Below are positions 31,559 to 39,926 of a stretch of DNA of 64,000 nucleotides, piece after piece; the stretch's first letter is position 1; each line of letters opens with the position of its first letter. The translations under genes were made by a program, and so were the position numbers. The stretch is from G051903925 sp051903925 (GTDB taxonomy: Bacteria > Pseudomonadota > Alphaproteobacteria > Zavarziniales > Zavarziniaceae). The stretch is taken from NCBI RefSeq assembly GCF_051903925.1, contig NZ_CP173678.1, positions 4,092,001 to 4,156,000 on the forward strand, written 5' to 3'. Under the pieces are notes generated by a model. It did not search any database and was not told the DNA's origin. It saw only the letters and a program-made list of their open reading frames with translations.

Positions 31559-32344
31559 ATGAACATCCGCGTGATGCCACCCGAACCTGCGGAGGCCGTC
31601 GCCTCGGAACTGTCCGACGATGCCGTGTGGCAGCTTCGCGTCGACCTGGCCGCGGCCTTTCGTCTGGCAGTGAAGTTCGACTGGCACGAGTCGGTGGGCA
31701 ATCATTTCAGCGCCGCCGTGTCGGCCGATGGGAAGAAATTCCTGCTGAATCGCAAGTGGCAGCACTTCGCGACCATCCGGGCCAGCGACCTGATGCTGCT
31801 CGACGCCGACGACCACACGACGATGACCCGACCGGACGCACCCGACCCGTCGGCCTGGACGATCCACGGCACGATCCACCGGCGCCAGCCGCGCGCCCGG
31901 GTCATCCTGCACTGCCACCCGCCCTACGCGACGGCGCTGGCCGGGCTCAAGGACCCGGAGATGAAGCCGATCGACCAGAACACGGCACGCTTCTACCGCT
32001 CGCTGGGGATCGACCGCGACTTCGGCGGGATCGCCAACGACGCGGACGAAGGCGAGCGGCTGGCCGGCGTCCTGGGCAATTATTCCGAGCTGATGATGGG
32101 CAATCACGGCGTCACCACCATCGCCCCCACCGTGGCGGAGGCGTTCGAGGCGCTCTATTTCCTGGAACGGGCGGCCAAGACGCTGATGCTGGCCTATGCC
32201 AGCGGCCAGCCGCTCAACATCATGCCCGCCGACATCGCGGAAAAGACAGCCGCCGGCTGGGAGCCCTACAAGGAGCAGGCGCATCCTCATTTCGACTACC
32301 TGAAGTCGACCCTCGACAAGGACGACCCGTCCTACCGGGACTGA
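31559..32344 (+). CDS. class II aldolase/adducin family protein
   Basis: A 261-residue aldolase-fold protein. Metal ligands are in ILHCHPPYATAL (HxH) and MGNHGVTTI. The N-terminal VKFDWHESVGNHFSAAVSADGKKFLLN is the adducin-like signature. The ATG at 31559 is preferred: GGAGG lies at 31545-31549, nine bases upstream, whereas the earlier ATG at 31550 abuts that site. It is divergent from the ferredoxin reductase and followed by a 117-base palindromic element. The substrate is unknown. Confidence 0.86.
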   Translation: MNIRVMPPEPAEAVASELSDDAVWQLRVDLAAAFRLAVKFDWHESVGNHFSAAVSADGKKFLLNRKWQHFATIRASDLMLLDADDHTTMTRPDAPDPSAWTIHGTIHRRQPRARVILHCHPPYATALAGLKDPEMKPIDQNTARFYRSLGIDRDFGGIANDADEGERLAGVLGNYSELMMGNHGVTTIAPTVAEAFEALYFLERAAKTLMLAYASGQPLNIMPADIAEKTAAGWEPYKEQAHPHFDYLKSTLDKDDPSYRD

Positions 32345-32359
32345 GGCGAACGTAGCGCC

Positions 32360-32474
32360 TGATGCTTCGAGACGCGGCCCTATGGCCGCTCCTCAGCATG
32401 ACGCCGTTGGTTAATTGCGAAAAGTCCAACCGGCGTCATCCTGAGGAGGCCTGAAAGGCCGTCTCGAAGGATGT
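32360..32474. repeat. 117-base palindromic dispersed element (family B, copy 3)
   Basis: The left end is GATGCTTCGAGACGCGGCCC with CCGCTCCTCAGCATGACGCC. The right end is GGCGTCATCCTGAGGAGGCC with GGCCGTCTCGAAGGATG. It lies between the convergent aldolase and luciferase-like genes, the same kind of location as the other two copies. Confidence 0.75.
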
Positions 32475-32496
32475 TGTCGCAACCTTTGGGCCGCCC

Positions 32497-33621
32497 CTAC
32501 TCCGCCGCACTCGCCGCGGCGACGCGCGGGGTGTAGCGCACACCGATGTCGCCGCCCACGTCATGCGCCTTCAGCGCCGGCAGGACACGCTTCACGAACA
32601 GGTCGTAGTTCGCCTTCGCCTCGGCCGGGGGCATGCCGCCATAGCTCAGCATGACCAGCAGCGCGCCCGCGTCGATCCTGCCGACCGTGCCCAGCAGCTT
32701 CTCCACCACCTGGTCGGGCGTGCCCCAGACCTGGAGATCGGCCAGGAAGGCGTTGAACTTGTCCAGGCCGTGCTTGGCGATGTTCTTGGCCAGGCCCGCG
32801 TAATACTCATAGCCCTCGATATCGGCGAAGCGCGTATCGGCAAATGCATAGTGCTCGACCGTCGAGCGGGCATAGCGCTGGATATAGACGTCGCGCATGC
32901 GCTGCGCCTCGGCCGGATCCTCGTTCACCGCGACGAAGACGTTCAGGACGGGCTTGGTCGGTTCCTGCTTGTTGATGGCCAGGAAGCGGGTGCGGTAGTC
33001 GGCCAGTTCCTGGATCACCGTCTCCCACGGCTTCTGCGCGATCACCATCAGCCCGATGCCAAGGCGCGCCATCAGGTCGATCGACTGGGGCGAGATGGCG
33101 CTGGCAAAGGTCCGCCCCTTGTAGCTGGCAAACGGTGCCGGGCGCAGTTCCAGGCGCGGCTGCTTGTAGAGCTCGCCCTCGTACTCCATCACGCCGGACT
33201 CGAGCGCCGTGACAATCGCCTCGGTGTATTCGGTAAAGCGGCGGCGCGACTCGTTCATCGGCTGGCGAAAGGCATCGAACTCGACCCGCCCCAGGCCACG
33301 GCCGATGCCCAGGATCGCGCGGCCCTCCGACAGGTGGTCCAGCAGGCAGAAGCTCTCCGCCACCCGTACCGGATCGTGCCAGGGCAGCACGGTGACCATC
33401 GTGCCCAGCTTCATGTTCTTGGTGCGTGCCGCGACCCAGGACAGGAACTGGGTCACGATCGGCGTCATCATGTAGTCGGTGAAGTGATGTTCCGGCGTCC
33501 AGATGGACTCGAAGCCGCAATCTTCCGCCCGCGCCGCCAAAGCCAGTTCGTGCTGGTAGACTTCGCGATCCGTCAGCTTGCGGTCCAGGTTCTGGAAGCT
33601 GAGGCCCAGGCCAACATGCAT
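32497..33621 (-). CDS. LLM class flavin-dependent oxidoreductase
   Basis: A 374-residue bacterial-luciferase-fold protein, an FMNH2- or F420-dependent oxidoreductase. Family text includes FESIWTPEHHFTDYMMTPIV, LGTMVTVLPWHDPVRVAESF and GIGRGLGRVEFDAF. Such enzymes act as monooxygenases, often in two-component systems with a separate flavin reductase. The ATG at 33621 follows CAGGAG. It is the last gene of a Rieske oxygenase-SDR-luciferase-like operon, so it probably oxidises a product of the Rieske/SDR steps. There is a 35-base gap to the SDR gene. Confidence 0.87.
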   Translation of the reverse strand: MHVGLGLSFQNLDRKLTDREVYQHELALAARAEDCGFESIWTPEHHFTDYMMTPIVTQFLSWVAARTKNMKLGTMVTVLPWHDPVRVAESFCLLDHLSEGRAILGIGRGLGRVEFDAFRQPMNESRRRFTEYTEAIVTALESGVMEYEGELYKQPRLELRPAPFASYKGRTFASAISPQSIDLMARLGIGLMVIAQKPWETVIQELADYRTRFLAINKQEPTKPVLNVFVAVNEDPAEAQRMRDVYIQRYARSTVEHYAFADTRFADIEGYEYYAGLAKNIAKHGLDKFNAFLADLQVWGTPDQVVEKLLGTVGRIDAGALLVMLSYGGMPPAEAKANYDLFVKRVLPALKAHDVGGDIGVRYTPRVAAASAAE

Positions 33622-33656
33622 GGTCGGTACTCCTGAATTCCGTGTGGGTGGGCGCC

Positions 33657-34448
33657 TCAGCGCATCTGGAAGCCGCCAGAGACGGTGAGCAGCTGGCCGG
33701 TCAGCTGCCGGGCGGCCGTGTCGGAGGCGAGGAAGAGGACGGACGCTGCAATGTCGTCCGGCTGGGACAGGCGGCGCAGTGGTGTGCGGTCGACCACGTA
33801 CTTGGTCTGCGCGTCGTTCATCACGGCGTCCTTGTCCCGCCACAGCGACTGCGCGCCCAGGCTGGCGTCGTCCTGCGGCAGGACCAGGCCCGGCGCCACC
33901 AGGTTGGCGCGGATTCCGAAGCGGCCATACTCCTGCGCGATCGTGCGGATGAAGGCGATCACGCCTGCCTTGGCCGCCGCATAGACGCCCTGGCGCGGCT
34001 CACCAAAGGCGGCGGTCGACGTGGTGGCGACGATGGCGCCGCGCCGACGCTCGATCATGCCCGGCAGCACGGCGCGCACGCAGGCCATGGTCGCCGACAG
34101 GTTCACGTGGAGCAGGTGGTCCCAGTCCTCTGGCGGGCAGTCCAGGAAGAATCCTGGCCGGTTCCAGCCGACATTGGCGACCAGCACGTCCACTTGGCCC
34201 AGCGTGTCGGTCGCCACGGCAACGGCCTGGGCCGCGGCGGCATGGTCGCTCAGGTCGGCCTCGATCGCCGTGCAGGCCGTGGCACCCGCCGCCACCGCAT
34301 CGGCGGCCGTGCGTTCCGCCTGGGGCAGGTCCTTGTCCACCAGGGCGATGGCCGACCCCTCGCGCGCGAAGGACAGGGTGATGCCACGGCCGATATGGCT
34401 GGCTCCGCCCGTGATGAGGACGGCGGCGTCCTTGTGTCCCAGGTCCAT
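33657..34448 (-). CDS. SDR family NAD(P)-dependent oxidoreductase
   Basis: A 263-residue short-chain dehydrogenase. The cofactor motif is ITGGASHIGRGI, an unusual variant with His in the glycine-rich loop. The structural motif is LVANVGWN, the active site is YAAAK with Ser in TSTAAFG, and the C-terminus is LTGQLLTVSGGFQMR. Its ATG overlaps the stop of the Rieske gene by one base (TGATG), so translation is coupled. It probably dehydrogenates the hydroxylated product of the Rieske oxygenase. Confidence 0.86.
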   Translation of the reverse strand: MDLGHKDAAVLITGGASHIGRGITLSFAREGSAIALVDKDLPQAERTAADAVAAGATACTAIEADLSDHAAAAQAVAVATDTLGQVDVLVANVGWNRPGFFLDCPPEDWDHLLHVNLSATMACVRAVLPGMIERRRGAIVATTSTAAFGEPRQGVYAAAKAGVIAFIRTIAQEYGRFGIRANLVAPGLVLPQDDASLGAQSLWRDKDAVMNDAQTKYVVDRTPLRRLSQPDDIAASVLFLASDTAARQLTGQLLTVSGGFQMR

Positions 34449-35605
34449 CAGGTGGCCGCCTTGTCCAGGGCGGCCTGGACCGCCTCATGGAAGTGGATCA
34501 GGCCCGGCTCCAGCTTGCCGAAGACAAGTTCGGGCAGCGCGCCAGAGGACAGGTTTGCCTGGATCTGCTCCATCAGGGGGAAATCCTCCCGCCCCGTGAC
34601 GCCGACCAGCGCGTCCATGTTGCGCGACCAGTATTTCTGGGCCTTCTCCGTCTCCGCCTTCTCGGCGGTGAAGATGCTGGTCATGACGCGCGTGCGATTG
34701 ACCGCCAGCGGTGTCACGCGCCACAGCTGGATGTGGTTGCGTTGATAGGTGATCAGGCCGGACGGCACCAGGATGTATTGCGTGGTCGCATGCGGCAGCA
34801 GCGCGCGCTCCGCCTCCGGCTTCTCGAACTCGCCCAGGACGCTGCGCAACAGGCCGATATTGCGCGGGTGCGGACCAAAGCCATCGAAGATCGATGTATT
34901 GTACAAGTATTCGGGCCAGATCGAGTCCCGGTGCAGCGTGCGGATGTGATAGCTCTCCAGGAACGTGTCCAGGATCATCTTCCAGTTCACGGCCCATTCG
35001 TTGGTCCGCGTCTCGAACAGGTGATAGTTCTCCAGGCCATAGTCGGCGAGTTCCAGCTGCGCGCCGGCCAGCGCCTCGTCCGCGGTGAAGGCGGGTCCTT
35101 CCGCCCGGCCAAAGATGAAGCCATAGCCCTCCGCCACCTCGATCGGCAGCAGGCCCAGGCCTTCGCGCGGTTCATCGTCGAACGCGGGCTCGGCCCCGGG
35201 CCGCACCTTCAGCGCGCCGTCCAGGCCATAGGTCCAGGCGTGATAGGGGCAGGTCAGGCTGTTCGCCACCTTTCCGCATCCGCTGGCGATCGACGCCCCG
35301 CGATGGCGGCAGGCATTGACGAAGCCGCGGATCGACCCGTCGCGCTGGCGGATCACCACGACGGGAACGCCGCCCATGTCCGCCGTGATGTAGCTGCCCG
35401 GCTGGCGCATTTCGTCCGTCAGGGCCAGGGCCACCATGCCCTGGCGGAACAGGACGCGCTTCTCCCGCTCGAAGCGCTCGGGGTCGGTATAGGTCGAGGC
35501 GGGATGGCGCACGCAGGCCGCCGCCTGGGGCCAGGGATCGCTGTCGAGCGAGGGCTTCGCCGACTCCAGCCGTCGCAGCAGTTCGATCTGTCGTTCGTGG
35601 CGCAT
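34448..35605 (-). CDS. aromatic ring-hydroxylating oxygenase alpha subunit (Rieske type)
   Basis: A 385-residue Rieske non-haem iron oxygenase. The cluster ligands are in CRHRGAS and CPYHAWTY. The mononuclear iron ligands are in DTFLESYHIRTLH, with the third likely in a C-terminal acidic residue. Relatives hydroxylate aromatics or N-demethylate. The ATG at 35605 is chosen by alignment to the family start. First gene of an operon with an SDR and a luciferase-like monooxygenase. Upstream lie two palindromes (35669-35690, 35712-35736). It is only distantly similar to the Rieske protein at 21897. No ferredoxin is adjacent. Confidence 0.87.
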   Translation of the reverse strand: MRHERQIELLRRLESAKPSLDSDPWPQAAACVRHPASTYTDPERFEREKRVLFRQGMVALALTDEMRQPGSYITADMGGVPVVVIRQRDGSIRGFVNACRHRGASIASGCGKVANSLTCPYHAWTYGLDGALKVRPGAEPAFDDEPREGLGLLPIEVAEGYGFIFGRAEGPAFTADEALAGAQLELADYGLENYHLFETRTNEWAVNWKMILDTFLESYHIRTLHRDSIWPEYLYNTSIFDGFGPHPRNIGLLRSVLGEFEKPEAERALLPHATTQYILVPSGLITYQRNHIQLWRVTPLAVNRTRVMTSIFTAEKAETEKAQKYWSRNMDALVGVTGREDFPLMEQIQANLSSGALPELVFGKLEPGLIHFHEAVQAALDKAAT

Positions 35606-35668
35606 GGCGGGCCCCAGGCAATGAGCATCGCAGTCGGCGCCGGCCCTCCGGCGCCCTGCGAACACCAT

Positions 35669-35690
35669 TAATCTAATCTGTTTTAGATTA
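35669..35690 (-). promoter_or_regulatory. perfect 8-6-8 AT-rich palindrome, operator candidate of the Rieske operon
   Basis: TAATCTAA at 35669-35676 and TTAGATTA at 35683-35690 are exact inverted copies. The site ends 64 bases upstream of the Rieske ATG. A perfect AT-rich palindrome in DNA this GC-rich is unlikely to be neutral. Its core resembles the site at 28774-28787. Confidence 0.6.
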
Positions 35691-35711
35691 CAAGCCCTGG
35701 CCCGGCGATGC

Positions 35712-35736
35712 CGTGATCGCGCCAGGGACGATCACG
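35712..35736. promoter_or_regulatory. inverted repeat CGTGATCG-N9-CGATCACG
   Basis: A perfect 8-base inverted repeat 22 bases beyond the AT-rich operator. It may be a second regulator site, or a hairpin ending transcription from mlaA. No T-tract is seen. Confidence 0.35.
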
Positions 35737-35959
35737 CCATGAACCGGTCGTTCGGCTCAGTCGAGCGATGCCGGCAGGGCCCGCTGCATGGCGCGCTTCA
35801 TCCCGCTCATGCCTGACCTGAAAGGCGAAGATGGGGGACGGGCCAACACCACGATCCGGACGCAAGGCGCCTGGTGCCGTTGCCCGTGGGCAGCAGCAGG
35901 CCACCCCGGCATGACCCCGGGGCGAATGTGACCATCGACGGGAAGGCAGGGCCCCGCGA

Positions 35960-36736
35960 CTACTCGATGACGACGCTGTCGGGGTCGATCGTGACTTCGC
36001 CCTGGGGCTCGTTGCCCACCAGGCCGTCCTTGCCTTCCTGGACCATGCGGTCGCGGTACTGGGAGGCCAGGCTGCGGCTGGCGGAATAGTAGTCCAGCGA
36101 ATTCGCCTCCAGGTCGTTCGTCACGGGCAGGGCTCGTGCCCGCCCGTCGATCGTGCCGCTGCCCAGGCCCGCATAGGTGATCGACGACATCGTCCCCGAA
36201 TCGATGAAGCCCAGCGGATTGGCGACGAAGCCCATGACCGTACCCACGGCATCGCGCGCATTGGACGGACCCAGGAGTGGCAATTGCACCGCCGGCCCCT
36301 GCTCGATCCCCCACACGCCAAAGGTCTGGCCGAAATCGGCCTGGTGATGCGGCAGATCCAGGTGGTCTCCGGCGACGTCGAACAGGCCGCCAACGCCCGC
36401 CGTCGAATTGACCACGAACCGCTGCGTGGTGTTCCAGGCCCGTTCGAAATTGCCCTGCAGAACGTCATTCACCAGGACTGTCGGCTCGGCCAGGTTGTTG
36501 ACGAAGTTGCGCACGCCATCGCGCCCTTCCTCGGGCACATGCTCATCATAGGCGGTGGCGACGGGCTTCAGCACGTTGCGGTCCAGAAACTGGTTCGCAT
36601 CGAAGATCGCGCGGTTGGTCGGCTCCAGCGGATCGTTGGCGAGCTCGTATTCCTCGCGCTCGATCGGATCTTCGGGCACGGCTGCACAGCCGGCGACGCT
36701 GAGGGCCGCCAGGATCAGGATGAGAGCGTGTCGCAT
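35960..36736 (-). CDS. mlaA: MlaA family outer-membrane lipoprotein (VacJ)
   Basis: A 258-residue lipoprotein of the Mla system, which removes misplaced phospholipids from the outer leaflet of the outer membrane. The lipoprotein signal peptide ends LSVAGC, with the lipidated Cys17. The VacJ domain includes NDPLEPTNRAIFDANQFLDRNVLKPVA, then FVNNLAEPTVLVNDVLQG and FGQTFGVWGIEQGPAVQLPLLGPSNARDAVG, the most conserved part of the family. The C-terminal tail after residue 215 is acidic and variable. The mlaFEDB and mlaC genes are not adjacent, so the system is split. It is on the same strand as phnM, 193 bases downstream. Confidence 0.92.
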   Translation of the reverse strand: MRHALILILAALSVAGCAAVPEDPIEREEYELANDPLEPTNRAIFDANQFLDRNVLKPVATAYDEHVPEEGRDGVRNFVNNLAEPTVLVNDVLQGNFERAWNTTQRFVVNSTAGVGGLFDVAGDHLDLPHHQADFGQTFGVWGIEQGPAVQLPLLGPSNARDAVGTVMGFVANPLGFIDSGTMSSITYAGLGSGTIDGRARALPVTNDLEANSLDYYSASRSLASQYRDRMVQEGKDGLVGNEPQGEVTIDPDSVVIE

Positions 36737-36929
36737 GGTCTACGCAACGGGCCTTTCGGGCGGACGTTCCCCGACCTCGGGCCCCGGCTGCACGAGCCTG
36801 CCGGCCCCGGCGGTCGGGAGGGCCGAATCACCGATGATGATAGCGATCCGCAACAAGGCCAGGTCCGCGTTGCGTGTGGGGGTGCTCCGCGTCCCCGGCA
36901 TCCGCCGGCACACGGCGTCACATCCGGGC

Positions 36930-38114
36930 TCAGGCGGCGACGACCGCCGCGGCCGGCTGCAACCGCTCGACCAGGCCGGGCGCCGCATAGGCCAGGCGCC
37001 CGCCGACAAAGGTCGCGACCACGCTGGGGATCGGTTCCGCCTCGACCAGGACCAGGTCCGCCCGAAGGCCGGCCGCGATGGCGCCGCGGTCGGCCAGGCC
37101 CGCCACCCGCGCGGCATTGGTCGAAACCAGATCCCAGGCGCGCTCCAGCGGCAGGACGCCGTCGCGCGCCAGGGTGAACGGGGCGGCAAGCAGTGCCGGG
37201 TAGTAGTAGTCGGACGCCAGGACCGTGCACAGGCCGGCCGCGACCATGGCGCCGGCAGACACCTTGCCCGCGTGGCTGCCGCCGCGGATCACGTTGGGCG
37301 CACCGCACACGACCTGCCCCCCCAGCGCCAGGGCCATGCGCGCCGTCTCGGCGGTTTCCGGAAACTCGCAGACCCGCGCCCCCAGCGCGTGCAGGCGGCG
37401 GCGCGTGTCGGGATCGGGGTCGTCGTGCGAGAAGACGGGCAGGCCGGCGCGCCGCGCCGCCAGGCCCAGGCGACGCAGGGCGGCCGGCACCTCTCCCGCG
37501 CGCGCCTTGGTCCGCTGCAGCAGGGCCTCCAGCGCCGCGACCGTCAGGCCCGCCCGTTCGGCATAGCGTCCGGCGGTGCCGCGGGCACAGGCTGCCTCCA
37601 GGTGCGCCAGATGATCGTTGAAGGCCAGGATGCCGATGCGCCCGCCGTCGAGCAGGGCACAAGCGGCCTCCGCCGCGTCGACATTGAACGCCTCGAAACG
37701 CAGGTGCACGCGGGTGTCTGCGCCAAGCTGCGGGGCCAGCGTCTCCAGCAGATCCAGCAGCGTGTGCACCATGGCGGTGCCGCGCAGGCCCGGCTCCCAC
37801 GACCAGGTGATCCCATGAAACGCGGTGGTGATGCCATGCGCCAGGATTTGCCGGTCACTGTCGACCAGCGCCAGGTCCAGCGGAAACTGCACGCCGGGCC
37901 GCGGCATGATCTGCCGCTCGAAGGCATCGCCATGGACGTCGACAATGCCCGGCAGCAGGAACAGCCCGCGCCCGTCCAGCCGCTGCCCGGCGCCCAGGTC
38001 ATGGCCCAGGCCGGCGATCCGCCCGCCCGACAGCGCCACGTCCAGGCGCTGGAAGCCATGGCCGGGCAAGAGCACGGCACAGCCCGCGATGACGCTGGCC
38101 CGCCCCCCGGTCAT
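36930..38114 (-). CDS. phnM: alpha-D-ribose 1-methylphosphonate 5-triphosphate diphosphatase (PhnM)
   Basis: A 394-residue amidohydrolase-superfamily enzyme of the C-P lyase pathway; it removes pyrophosphate from ribosyl-phosphonate triphosphate. The hallmark LPGIVDVHGDAFERQIMPRPGVQFP-type text is present (HGDAFERQIMPRPG is seen). Further metal or substrate motifs are AFHGITWSWE, PVFSHDDPDP and VVCGAPNVIRGGSHAGK. The C-terminal metal Asp lies in LASDYYYPALL. The ATG at 38114 is chosen by the family N-terminus. No other phn gene occurs in the window, so it is an orphan here and may serve a dispersed C-P lyase system or a different substrate. It is divergent from DAHP synthase. Confidence 0.87.
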   Translation of the reverse strand: MTGGRASVIAGCAVLLPGHGFQRLDVALSGGRIAGLGHDLGAGQRLDGRGLFLLPGIVDVHGDAFERQIMPRPGVQFPLDLALVDSDRQILAHGITTAFHGITWSWEPGLRGTAMVHTLLDLLETLAPQLGADTRVHLRFEAFNVDAAEAACALLDGGRIGILAFNDHLAHLEAACARGTAGRYAERAGLTVAALEALLQRTKARAGEVPAALRRLGLAARRAGLPVFSHDDPDPDTRRRLHALGARVCEFPETAETARMALALGGQVVCGAPNVIRGGSHAGKVSAGAMVAAGLCTVLASDYYYPALLAAPFTLARDGVLPLERAWDLVSTNAARVAGLADRGAIAAGLRADLVLVEAEPIPSVVATFVGGRLAYAAPGLVERLQPAAAVVAA

Positions 38115-38496
38115 GCCCGGCGGCACCCGGCCCCTTGGCCGTCCCGTCGTCCTGTCCTGTGTCCAATCCCCACGCGCGACCCATCTCCCGCCTGGCCCCA
38201 CAGGACCGCATGTGCAGTGCAGAAGTTCGTGATGCACCGCACCCAAACCTCAACAGCTAGGCAGAGCTTGGCGCCGCTGTCGATAGGGCAGGCGCGTGCA
38301 CTGTCCGCTGGCGGCGCTTTCCCACCGAGACGCCGCCCACCATGGTGCGAAAGGTTGCCTTGGCCCGGTCGCTTCCGATCATGCATGCCAGCCCCGCGTG
38401 CTGGCGCCGTAGGTTGGCCCCAAAGCTGGAATGTCGGCGGCGTTGCGCGTATATCTCGCCTCTTGTCGTTCACGGCCCTGTCCAAAAGGCCCCTTC
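38115..38496. other. 382-base divergent intergenic region
   Basis: No gene is recognised. It should hold the phnM (minus) and DAHP synthase (plus) promoters. GCCAGC-N7-GCTGGC at 38387-38405 could form a small hairpin in the DAHP synthase leader, but I see no leader peptide or recognisable riboswitch. Confidence 0.35.
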
Positions 38497-39873
38497 ATGC
38501 CCAAGTCCTGGAGCCCATCGTCCTGGCGTTCGTTCCCCATCCGCCAGGTGCCCGACTATCCCGATCCGGCCGAACTTGCTTCGGTCGAGCAGCAGTTGCG
38601 CTCCTATCCCCCCCTGGTCTTCGCGGGTGAGGCACGCAACCTGAAGAAGGCCTTGGGCGAGGTGGCGGAAGGTCGGGCTTTCCTGCTCCAGGGCGGCGAC
38701 TGCGCCGAAAGCTTCGCGGAGTTCCACCCCAACACGATCCGCGACACGTTCCGCGTGCTGCTGCAGGCGGCCGTGGTGCTGACCTTCGCCGCCTCGGTGC
38801 CGGTGGTGAAGGTGGGGCGCCTGGCCGGCCAGTTCGCCAAGCCGCGCTCCTCCGACACCGAGGAAATCGGCGGCGTGGTCCTGCCCAGCTATCGCGGTGA
38901 CAATGTCAACGGCTCCGAGTTCACGGCCGAGGCCCGCATTCCCGACCCCAAGCGGCTGGTCCAGGGCTACAGCCAGGCGGCGGCGACGCTGAACCTGCTG
39001 CGTGCCTTCGCCCAGGGCGGCTATGCCGACCTGCACGAGGTGCATCGCTGGAACATGAGCTTCGTCTCGTCCAGCCCGGTGAACGAGCGCTATCGCGACC
39101 TCGCCCACCGGATCGAGGAGGCGCTGTCCTTCATGGAGGCCTGCGGCATCACGGGCGAAACCACGCCCAGCCTGCGCCAGACCGACTTCTACACCAGCCA
39201 CGAAGCCCTGCACCTGGGCTTTGAGCAGGCGATGACGCGTGAGGATTCGACCAAGGGCGGCTGGTACGACACGTCCGCCCACATGCTCTGGATCGGCGAC
39301 CGCACGCGGCAGCTGGACCACGCGCATGTCGAGTTCATGCGCGGCATCCGCAACCCGATCGGCCTGAAGTGCGGCCCCAGCACCGATCCCGCCGACCTGC
39401 TGCACCTGATCGACGCGCTGAACCCGCAGAACGAGGCGGGCCGCCTGACGCTGATCGCGCGCATGGGCCATGACCAGGTGGAGCGCAAGCTGCCCGCCCT
39501 GGTCCGCGCGGTGAAGCGGGAGGGGCGCTCGGTCGTGTGGTCCTGCGATCCGATGCACGGCAACACGATCAAGTCGACGACCGGCTACAAGACGCGGCCC
39601 TTTGACCGCATCCTGGCCGAGGTCCGCGGCTTCTTCGGCGTGCACCAGGGCGAAGGCACCTATGCCGGCGGCATCCACCTGGAACTGACGGGCAAGGACG
39701 TGACGGAGTGCACGGGCGGGGCGCAGGCGATCGACGACGAGCGCCTGGGCGACCGCTACCACACGCACTGCGATCCCCGCCTCAACGCCAGCCAGGCGCT
39801 GGAACTCGCCTTCCTGATCGCCGAGCAGATCAAGCAGGAGCGCGCCGACCTCCGCCTCGCCGCCAGCGCCTGA
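38497..39873 (+). CDS. class II 3-deoxy-7-phosphoheptulonate synthase (DAHP synthase)
   Basis: A 458-residue class II (plant/mycobacterial-type) DAHP synthase, the first enzyme of the shikimate pathway, joining phosphoenolpyruvate and erythrose 4-phosphate. Characteristic text: FLLQGGDCAESF near residue 65, VVKVGRLAGQFAKPRS, GLKCGPST, RMGHDQVE and VWSCDPMHGNTI, containing the metal Cys, His, Glu and Asp ligands. The N-terminus KSWSPSSWRSFPIRQVPDYPD is standard. The ATG at 38497 follows AAAAGG. It is a single-gene unit. Aromatic-amino-acid feedback cannot be judged from sequence here. Confidence 0.93.
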   Translation: MPKSWSPSSWRSFPIRQVPDYPDPAELASVEQQLRSYPPLVFAGEARNLKKALGEVAEGRAFLLQGGDCAESFAEFHPNTIRDTFRVLLQAAVVLTFAASVPVVKVGRLAGQFAKPRSSDTEEIGGVVLPSYRGDNVNGSEFTAEARIPDPKRLVQGYSQAAATLNLLRAFAQGGYADLHEVHRWNMSFVSSSPVNERYRDLAHRIEEALSFMEACGITGETTPSLRQTDFYTSHEALHLGFEQAMTREDSTKGGWYDTSAHMLWIGDRTRQLDHAHVEFMRGIRNPIGLKCGPSTDPADLLHLIDALNPQNEAGRLTLIARMGHDQVERKLPALVRAVKREGRSVVWSCDPMHGNTIKSTTGYKTRPFDRILAEVRGFFGVHQGEGTYAGGIHLELTGKDVTECTGGAQAIDDERLGDRYHTHCDPRLNASQALELAFLIAEQIKQERADLRLAASA

Positions 39874-39892
39874 CCGTCCCTGGCAGAGTGTC

Positions 39893-39923
39893 CCCCGATC
39901 CCCGCGAAAGCGCGGATCAGGGG
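39893..39923. repeat. short CCCGC-family hairpin (copy 4), possible DAHP synthase terminator
   Basis: CCCCGATCCCCGCG and CGCGGATCAGGGG pair around GAAAG. It begins about 20 bases after the DAHP synthase stop. It is a truncated version of the longer elements at 11840 and 23161. Confidence 0.6.
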
Positions 39924-39926
39924 ACC

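Larger units (their letters stand above)
35606..35959. other. 354-base intergenic region upstream of the Rieske operon
   Basis: No convincing gene is seen; the short frames here match nothing recognisable. The right half lies downstream of mlaA. The left half contains the palindromes at 35669-35690 and 35712-35736 and should hold the Rieske operon promoter. Confidence 0.45.
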
